In this document: piece after piece, positions 1-5,431 of the stretch | Layout of the letters: each line of letters begins with the position of its first letter | Numbering within the stretch: position 1 is the stretch's first letter | Assembly: GCA_017940105.1 (NCBI GenBank) | Contig: JAGAZG010000089.1 | Location: forward strand, 1 to 7,425 | DNA length: 7,425 nucleotides | From: Mailhella sp. | Lineage (GTDB): Bacteria > Desulfobacterota > Desulfovibrionia > Desulfovibrionales > Desulfovibrionaceae | Direction of reading: 5' to 3' | Made by a program: the position numbers and the translations under genes | Notes under the pieces: model-generated | Seen by the model: only the letters and a program-made list of their open reading frames with translations | Databases searched by the model: none | What the model was told of the DNA's origin: nothing

Positions 1-96
1 GCTGAAGTCTGCGCCGTGCATGGCCAGCAGGCGTACGGCATCGACGTTTTTGGACCGGATTGCGTATAGTAGCGGAGAAAAGCCTCCTTTGTCCAT
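1..96 (-). CDS. Ankyrin-repeat protein, partial at left edge, uncertain start (possibly a truncated gene)
   Basis: Downstream of the 1256-residue gene the minus strand codes MDKGGFSPLLYAIRSKNVDAVRLLAMHGADFS up to the edge. This is a clear ankyrin repeat: D-K-G-G-F-S-P-L-L-Y-A-I, a second helix VDAVRLLAMHG, then the GADFS loop. The only ATG (94-96) is 22 bases after the upstream stop and has no Shine-Dalgarno site; AAGGAGG occurs just inside the coding region instead, with no start codon at a useful distance. Ankyrin-like reading seems to continue a few codons before that ATG (PFSNL aligns with a typical loop ending in Asn). No signal peptide is present, unlike the three complete neighbours. 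It could be a translationally coupled gene or an ankyrin gene that lost its 5' end. Confidence 0.6.
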   Translation of the reverse strand, partial: MDKGGFSPLLYAIRSKNVDAVRLLAMHGADFS

Positions 97-118
97 CAAA
101 TTGGAAAAGGGTTGTTGT

Positions 119-3100
119 CTAGCGCTTAACTTGGGCGTGCGCAGCCTTGTACTGGCGCAGAGCCTCGTATGCGCCGCAGTTTTCCAAGGCCTTTTTGCTG
201 GTGTTCATGGGGTAGCGGAAACAGCCCCAGTTGCCGCCGAGGCAAGGCGGGTTGGTGTGCCCGCAGGACGGGCTTGCATCAGGGTGGGCCTGTGGATCGT
301 AGCCGCACATGACACCATACGCGGTTCGGCCAGCTGCGCAGCACAGGCAGTTCAGTATGTCTGTGCGGCCAATTTGCGTCAGAGTCTTGGCGACAGTAGC
401 TTCGCGCCTGAGCAGGGCGGCTTCTTTGGCATGCTTGCCAAGCTTGTCGTCGCCAAGCTTCCATCCGCAATACTTTGCCAGTTCGACAGCTCCGTCCAGG
501 TAGGCATTTTCTCCGCCTCGTGCCAGTTTGCAGAGCAGATCCCGCGATTCTTCGCGCAGGCTGCCGGCAGAAGAGCAATCCCGGCTGCTGCCCCAGCCCC
601 ACCGTGTCAGTTCTGCCTCAATGTCGGCGCGGGCCTTTACATAGTCTTTAAACCGGGCGACTTCGTCCGGGCAGTAGTCATGCCACCAGTTACTGATGGA
701 ACCTGTGATCCTGTCCGAAACGCCTTTCTTTTCTTTCGTGCGCATATCGTTAAACCAGGCGTCGCATTCCATGTTTTTGTAATCGTCGCGCAGGCTGTTG
801 GCATAGCTTGCAAAACTGTCATTGTGCTTTTCGGCTTTGACCCAGGCGTCAAACTGCTTATGTAAAAATCCCCAGATTTCGCTTTGATCCAGATCGTCAG
901 CCGTCAGCAGTCCGGCTTTTGCCCTGGCCAGGTTTTCCTTGCTCAGAGACTTGAGCACTTCCGGCTTATGCAGGTTCCCGATCATAACGTTGCGAGCTTT
1001 CACCAAAGAATACCAGTTGTTGCGGGCAGAGAAAGCTGAAACGAAATCTTCCTGCCCTGCGCCGCCGTCCATGTGTTCCTTGTAGGCCTTGTAGAGCGTC
1101 TGCGTGCTGTCATCGACGATGAAGTCGCGAGCGGCAAGCGCCCCTTGCTTAGTAACCTTTGCCGCGGCTATGATGACGGCCGATGGCGGCCATGCCGTGG
1201 TAATGGCTCCTTCGCCAAGGGTCCAGAGCATTTCTGCATAATCGCCCGAATCCCAGCCTTGCGATGCTGCTGTTCCTGCGTCGACATTCAGGGCATAATC
1301 GGAGCCCGTGCGCAGGTTTTCAATTTTTTTGAGCATGCCGGCCTTGTCGCCCAGCTCTCGAGACGCTTTTTCGAGCAGAGCCTTGTATTCGCTAGGCGAA
1401 CATTTCTGCACATAGTCTTTGAGCATGCCGTCGCTGAACGAGCGCACTTTTTCAAAGCAGTCTTCATCGTCGCACAGGTTGACCGCTCCCTTGAGAAGCA
1501 TGGCCATGGCGTTTTGAGCCGCCCCAAGATAATCTCCGCTTTCATAGGCGTCGATGCCGGCAGTACCGTGGCTGTATGTGTCAACGGCGACATTGACCAG
1601 CGTCTGCATTTTTTTCATTTTGTCGCCTTTGAAGGGAAACTTGGTTGCAATGGCAGTAGCGGCATCCCACAAGGCGTCTTTGAGCTGGTTATCGCGTCCC
1701 AGGGTCACATCGAGCAAGCGCATTTTCTGCACTTCCTCATCAATGTATTTGTCGCAGCGGTTGTCCCGCGCAAGGGCGACCAGGGTGTCTGGAATGGCAT
1801 CAGACACAATGGGGCCTCCGCACATGCGGTACCGCTCGGCAGGGGCAGAGGCCAGCAACAGTGAAATTTCTTTGCTCACCACTGTTTTTTGGGAAGCGCC
1901 AGCGAGCGAAGGGCCGGAGTTGTCGCTGCCTGAAAAGCGTATCTGAGGCACGCGAAACTGTCGTCGAAGCATCTCGTCATTCATCCATACTGGGGAAGGT
2001 TCGGGTTCGTTCAGGTAGTCTTCCACGGCTTTCTCCGCAGCGGCGTCCATGGCCTTGACGCGGTCTTCCGTCATCACGGTCACGGGAACGGAAACCTGAA
2101 TTTTTGCCTTTTCATCCGAACCGTCGTACATGCGCAGTTCATATTCGCCTGGAAGTTCGTCAACATTGAATTCGTAGCTGTCTGCCATGCGGCGAGAAGT
2201 ATTGTAGCGGCTTTTTTCCGCCAATTTAAACGCCGTGGGAGCGTCAGGCGGCGTCCCTTTGGGCACGAGGCCTATCCAGGAAGCATTATTTTTGGAGTCG
2301 GGCCATTCCTGCCGGGCAGCATAACGCACGCTGATGGAGTCACCAGGCGCTATCTCCTGCGGCTCGACTATGAGAGCCGGATTGACAGCGGCGGAAAGGG
2401 GGGCAGGCTTGACCTTGAAGTCTGCCTGCATCACAGGCTTTGCGCCTTCTTTGCGCGGATCCTGGTTAAAAACGTATACGGTAAATTCGCCGGGCTCATA
2501 GTAGCGGGCGAGAGCATTGTGGCTGCTCAGGTTAACCTTGTTCAGGTCCATGCTGGAGGCGTTGATGTAATCTCTGCTCCAGTCCTTGCATTCTCCCTTT
2601 GGCCGTATCTGCCATTCCAGCTTCTCCCATTGCCAGTCTGGTGCTGACCTCACGAAAAAACGGGGCCTCTCGCTTGACAGAACATCCGGCTGCACGGCAA
2701 GCATGGCCTTGCCCGGATCGTTCGGCAAACGCACTTCAAAGGGCAGCACGGCAAAGGCAATGGCTGTGTCCCGGTCTTCAGGGAAAATATAAAAGGCGTA
2801 TTTTCCAGGCTCGCGAGGGGCGTTTATTTCAATGTGCGTGTCGCGGTGATCAGCAAAATGCTTGGTATTGCCGACTATGCTGAGATCTCGCTTTTGTATG
2901 ACGGGCATTTCAACAGCCTTGGCAATAAAAGCCACGCCGTCCAAGAAGGCGTTCCTGTTTCTCAGTTCGACATGCATCTGCTCTTCAGGGATAAAGATGC
3001 TGCGCGTGCAGCCAAGCATGGGTATGCTTTCAGGAGCTATGGCAACGGTAAAGCCCGCGCGGGCGGCGCATGACGCATCTTTGTCCCGGGTGGGGTAGAG

Positions 3101-3889
3101 CCTCAATTCGTAATGCCCCTGAGAAACAGGCGCAGTAACATAGAGAAGCCCCTGGGAGCCTTCCAGGTTCCAGTCTGCAATGAGCGAGTTTTTTGTTTCG
3201 TTGAGGGAGCCAAGCGGCATGTCTGAACGGCAGAGCACCATCCTGCCAGAATTCTGAGATGCGTCCGGCGTATCCCAGCGCACCCAGAATGATTCGCCGC
3301 TTTTTACGGTTTGGGGGGCATGGGTCACCTTGGCGCCTATGGCCAGCGATTCCGTCACGGGCTTTACGTCAGAGAGAGGCAAGGCATCGCTTTTTGGCCG
3401 CAGACGTACGCTGTCGCCAAACAATTCGCGCAAAGAGGCAAGATATGCTTCGCTGAGCTTTTTCATATCTTCGTCAGGCGAATCTTCCTCAGCGACGGCC
3501 ACGGGATTTTTCTGCACGGGTTCCAGCACTGGCGCGCCAAGCTTTCTAAGCGCGGCGCGCAGGGCATCAAGGTCAATATCGACGTCAGCAGTTATGACAG
3601 TAAGTCCGCCATCCTGCTTTGTTTCTGTAATGGCAGCCCTAGGGCTGAAATCCGCAGCCTTAAGAATAATGGCGCTGCGCACGGCGGGCATGTTTTTTTT
3701 AAGAAATTCCGCATCGGTCATTTGCTGCATGGCTGTTCGAACAGCGCTGACCTTGGCGTTGAGGGCTGCTGTGGAAGCGTCTTTTCCCTTGGCTGTTACC
3801 AGCACGGCTTCACCTTGAAAGGGAACAGCGCATATGAGACCTGCGGCAAAAAGTGAGCCAAGCATGCGGCGTATGGAAGGAACGGTCAT
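119..3889 (-). CDS. Large exported protein: FlgT-N/LPP20-like domain, four beta-sandwich repeats, helical region, Cys-rich tail
   Basis: A 1256-residue protein of unknown function. Residues 1-28 are a signal peptide (MTVPSIRRML, LFAAGLICAVPF, cut after GEA). Residues about 27-118 are the same FlgT-N/LPP20-like domain as in the 545-residue protein. Residues about 182-605 hold four tandem immunoglobulin-like repeats of 103-111 residues, each ending in a P/Q-G-x-(Y/F)-x-x-x-x-(Y/F) strand (258, 362, 467, 581); the last has SWIGLVPKG and PGEYELRMYD, as in beta-sandwich domains often found beside von Willebrand A domains. Residues about 606-1180 look largely helical and contain two GTA-x6-SGDY motifs (775, 872). 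The tail has eight cysteines between 1181 and 1238, suggesting disulfides and an oxidising location. No metal site or hydrolase motif was recognised. It follows the ankyrin gene by 40 bases, so a joint envelope or secreted role is inferred. Confidence 0.92.
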   Translation of the reverse strand: MTVPSIRRMLGSLFAAGLICAVPFQGEAVLVTAKGKDASTAALNAKVSAVRTAMQQMTDAEFLKKNMPAVRSAIILKAADFSPRAAITETKQDGGLTVITADVDIDLDALRAALRKLGAPVLEPVQKNPVAVAEEDSPDEDMKKLSEAYLASLRELFGDSVRLRPKSDALPLSDVKPVTESLAIGAKVTHAPQTVKSGESFWVRWDTPDASQNSGRMVLCRSDMPLGSLNETKNSLIADWNLEGSQGLLYVTAPVSQGHYELRLYPTRDKDASCAARAGFTVAIAPESIPMLGCTRSIFIPEEQMHVELRNRNAFLDGVAFIAKAVEMPVIQKRDLSIVGNTKHFADHRDTHIEINAPREPGKYAFYIFPEDRDTAIAFAVLPFEVRLPNDPGKAMLAVQPDVLSSERPRFFVRSAPDWQWEKLEWQIRPKGECKDWSRDYINASSMDLNKVNLSSHNALARYYEPGEFTVYVFNQDPRKEGAKPVMQADFKVKPAPLSAAVNPALIVEPQEIAPGDSISVRYAARQEWPDSKNNASWIGLVPKGTPPDAPTAFKLAEKSRYNTSRRMADSYEFNVDELPGEYELRMYDGSDEKAKIQVSVPVTVMTEDRVKAMDAAAEKAVEDYLNEPEPSPVWMNDEMLRRQFRVPQIRFSGSDNSGPSLAGASQKTVVSKEISLLLASAPAERYRMCGGPIVSDAIPDTLVALARDNRCDKYIDEEVQKMRLLDVTLGRDNQLKDALWDAATAIATKFPFKGDKMKKMQTLVNVAVDTYSHGTAGIDAYESGDYLGAAQNAMAMLLKGAVNLCDDEDCFEKVRSFSDGMLKDYVQKCSPSEYKALLEKASRELGDKAGMLKKIENLRTGSDYALNVDAGTAASQGWDSGDYAEMLWTLGEGAITTAWPPSAVIIAAAKVTKQGALAARDFIVDDSTQTLYKAYKEHMDGGAGQEDFVSAFSARNNWYSLVKARNVMIGNLHKPEVLKSLSKENLARAKAGLLTADDLDQSEIWGFLHKQFDAWVKAEKHNDSFASYANSLRDDYKNMECDAWFNDMRTKEKKGVSDRITGSISNWWHDYCPDEVARFKDYVKARADIEAELTRWGWGSSRDCSSAGSLREESRDLLCKLARGGENAYLDGAVELAKYCGWKLGDDKLGKHAKEAALLRREATVAKTLTQIGRTDILNCLCCAAGRTAYGVMCGYDPQAHPDASPSCGHTNPPCLGGNWGCFRYPMNTSKKALENCGAYEALRQYKAAHAQVKR
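176..349 (-). other. Cysteine-rich C-terminal segment of the 1256-residue protein
   Basis: Codes for residues 1181-1238, with cysteines at 1181, 1183, 1184, 1195, 1209, 1216, 1223 and 1238, in a Gly/Pro/Asn-rich context (CGHTNPPCLGGNWGC). Together with the signal peptide, this suggests a disulfide-bonded module, although metal binding cannot be excluded. Confidence 0.6.
1238..1567 (-). repeat. Pair of GTA-x6-SGDY motifs, 97 residues apart
   Basis: In the helical part of the 1256-residue protein, GTAGIDAYESGDY (775-787) and GTAASQGWDSGDY (872-884) share seven of thirteen residues at the same spacing, and each is followed by an Ala-rich hydrophobic helix. They may mark a diverged internal duplication. 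Confidence 0.4.
2075..3346 (-). repeat. Four tandem beta-sandwich (Ig-like) repeats in the 1256-residue protein
   Basis: Protein-level repeats at residues about 182-284, 285-388, 389-494 and 495-605. The clearest shared element is the late strand: QGHYELRLYP, PGKYAFYIFP, PGEFTVYVFN and PGEYELRMYD. Repeat four keeps the fullest pattern, with APGDSISVRY early, SWIGLVPKG in the middle, and a closing IQVSVPVTV strand. The middle two have diverged strongly. The copies were recognised by pattern, so boundaries are approximate. Confidence 0.65.
3536..3811 (-). other. FlgT-N/LPP20-like domain, copy 2 (in the 1256-residue protein)
   Basis: Codes for residues about 27-118. It opens AVLVTAKGKDASTAALNAK and closes with strand TVITADVDIDLDALRAAL, matching copy 1 at both ends and in the central helix. 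The two copies sit at the same place, straight after the signal peptide, but are followed by unrelated architectures. Confidence 0.6.
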
Positions 3890-3895
3890 GAAAGA

Positions 3896-3899
3896 CTCC
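3896..3899 (-). promoter_or_regulatory. Ribosome binding site GGAG for the 1256-residue protein
   Basis: GGAG lies 6 bases before the ATG at 3887-3889. It selects this start over the longer open frame, which reaches 74 codons farther back (to 4111) into the ankyrin gene. Only the chosen start places the signal peptide at the N-terminus. Confidence 0.8.
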
Positions 3900-3929
3900 G
3901 TGATTGGCAGAAGTTTGTCAGATTGTATG

Positions 3930-5414
3930 CTATTTCGCGGGTTCTTCAGCTTCAGGATCAAGCTTGGCGCGCAGCTTTTCAAACAGCTCTTTCTTGTCAG
4001 GGGCTGTAAGCTTTGGATTCTGAGCAAGGCAGTCGTACGCGGTCTTTCCCAGCTTGCTTCTGGCTTTTTTATCAGCTCTGGCCCCAAGCAGCTTGTTAAA
4101 AAGCCTTTCATAATCCTGGCGCAGCGCGGCGGCCATGAGAGGAGTGCGGCCTTCGTTGTCTGCCTTGTTAACGTCTGCGCCAGCTTCTATGAGATACCAG
4201 GCATAATCTGGGGTAGAGCCATCGAGCAGTCCGGCGATGAGCGGCGTCATGCCTGTTGGCTTGTGCTGCAAGTTGACGTCCGCACCGGACTTGATGATGC
4301 AATCGCGGAACGCGCCGGCGTTCATATGCCCGGCAATGCCGTAAAAAAGGGCGTTCAGTCCTTCCTTTGAAATTGCGCCAGCGTCTGCCCCGGCCTGGGT
4401 AAGCACAAAGGCCACGTCTGCAGAGGCGCTTTCGGCAGCGGCCATAAGAGGCGTAATGCCGGCGTTATCGGGCTCGTCCTTGTTTGCACCGGCCACAAGT
4501 AGCTGCCAGCACAAATTGGCGCGTGTTCCGCCGTCGCGCACGGTGGAAGCCAGCGCGTGCAGAAGCGTTGCTCCGCTTTTATCTTTAAGTGCCAGATTGG
4601 GTTTTGCCGCAAGAAGAAAGGCTGCGGTTTGCCCTATGCCATCGTCACGCTGATGCAGCATGGCATGAAAAGCCGTATCGCCGTTTCTGTTCTTTGCGTC
4701 CGGCGATGCGCCCAGCAGGAGAAAAAGCAGCATTTGCTTTTTCTCATCGTTGCCAAAGCGCAGTCCCTTATCCTTGATAAAAATAGTCTGTAGTGTGGTC
4801 AGCCCCGTTTGGGGATCGATTTCGTTAAAGTCTGCGCCGCGGCTGTGCAGCATTTTGAGCACGGCAGGTTCCGCTTTAGCTTCTTTGCGGGCAATGCGCA
4901 TGACGGCGGAATACCCTTCCACGTCTTTTGCGGCGGCGGGAACTTTTTCCCTGAGCAGGCGAGGCAGCACACGCTGATCGGGATTGAACAGCGCAAGAAG
5001 TGTCAGCGGAGTGCCGCCGGCGTCCCGTAATTCTCCGTTAAACGGAAACGGCCAAAGCAGCTCGACAATTTCCAGCGGTTTTTCTGCAAGGGCGATCATA
5101 AAGGGGCTGCGTCCCATATAGTCCCTGGCGTTAAGGTCGGGCTTGAACTTGAGAGCTTCCTTCACAAGGTCGGCAGTGGAGGCGCGGCGCACAATTTGCA
5201 TGAACACGGTGCGCCGGCCTCCTTTGGCGTTGATGCTGCAGCCCTGACGCAGGCCGCTGATGATTTTTTTTTCGTCGCTTTCGGAATAGTTTTTTCCATC
5301 CCTCATGCACAGGTCAAAGAAAACAGAAGGCTTGATGACGTCTTCATCTGCACGGGCGGGGCAGACATGAACGAGCCCCAGGCAGATTAGTGCGGTGCAG
5401 AGCAGGTTTTTCAT
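3930..5414 (-). CDS. Exported protein made of about eleven ankyrin repeats
   Basis: A 494-residue protein. Residues 1-22 are a signal peptide (MKNLLCTALICLGLVHVCPARA, cut before DEDV); no good lipobox precedes any cysteine, so a soluble periplasmic or secreted form is more likely than a lipoprotein. The rest is an ankyrin array. Repeat openings are seen near residues 66, 101 (GRSPFMIAL), 134 (GTPLTLLAL), 167, 204, 245 (GDTAFHAML), 281, 319 (GITPLMAAA), 352, 388 (GMTPLIAGL) and 422 (GRTPLMAAA), at 33-41 residue spacing, with a degenerate cap at 456 (GKTAYDCLA). Loops such as GADVNKADN and GADVNLQHK are canonical. Unlike its two complete neighbours it lacks the FlgT-N/LPP20-like domain. No catalytic motif was seen, so a protein-binding scaffold is the likely role and the partner is unknown. 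A run of nine A bases lies at codons 48-51. Confidence 0.93.
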   Translation of the reverse strand: MKNLLCTALICLGLVHVCPARADEDVIKPSVFFDLCMRDGKNYSESDEKKIISGLRQGCSINAKGGRRTVFMQIVRRASTADLVKEALKFKPDLNARDYMGRSPFMIALAEKPLEIVELLWPFPFNGELRDAGGTPLTLLALFNPDQRVLPRLLREKVPAAAKDVEGYSAVMRIARKEAKAEPAVLKMLHSRGADFNEIDPQTGLTTLQTIFIKDKGLRFGNDEKKQMLLFLLLGASPDAKNRNGDTAFHAMLHQRDDGIGQTAAFLLAAKPNLALKDKSGATLLHALASTVRDGGTRANLCWQLLVAGANKDEPDNAGITPLMAAAESASADVAFVLTQAGADAGAISKEGLNALFYGIAGHMNAGAFRDCIIKSGADVNLQHKPTGMTPLIAGLLDGSTPDYAWYLIEAGADVNKADNEGRTPLMAAALRQDYERLFNKLLGARADKKARSKLGKTAYDCLAQNPKLTAPDKKELFEKLRAKLDPEAEEPAK

Positions 5415-5427
5415 GCGGGCCTCCCGC
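5415..5427 (-). promoter_or_regulatory. Ribosome binding site inside a short GC hairpin, before the 494-residue ankyrin gene
   Basis: On the minus strand the bases just before the ATG read GCGGGAGGCCCGC. GGAGG (5420-5424) is a strong site 5 bases from the ATG. The same 13 bases form a perfect 5-bp GCGGG/CCCGC stem with loop AGG that would cover the site. The upstream stop codon is only 4 bases farther (5432-5434), so a ribosome finishing the previous gene would open the hairpin. This suggests translational coupling, which is inference. Confidence 0.7.
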
Positions 5428-5431
5428 GGGG

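Noticed and set aside
80..93. Possible terminator hairpin (GGAG and CTCC around a loop) after the 1256-residue gene
   Set aside because: The stem is only 4 bp, is not followed by a T run on the minus strand, and lies within an ankyrin-coding frame.
20..865. Plus-strand open frame of 281 codons
   Set aside because: It lies antisense to the 1256-residue gene, has no recognisable domain, and is explained by codon bias leaving the opposite strand open.
3922..3950. Possible internal promoter before the 1256-residue gene (TACAAT with a weak CTGAAG 16 bases upstream)
   Set aside because: The -10-like element matches well, but the -35-like element has only half the consensus bases, and the operon spacing gives no need for it.
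3890..4111. Longer N-terminus (74 more codons) for the 1256-residue protein
   Set aside because: It overlaps the end of the ankyrin gene, has no fitting ribosome binding site, and would bury the signal peptide. The ATG at 3887-3889 has GGAG at 6 bases.
3930..5414. Lipoprotein signal in the 494-residue protein
   Set aside because: Its early cysteines follow residues that do not make a good lipobox, whereas the ARA site before DED fits ordinary signal peptidase cleavage.
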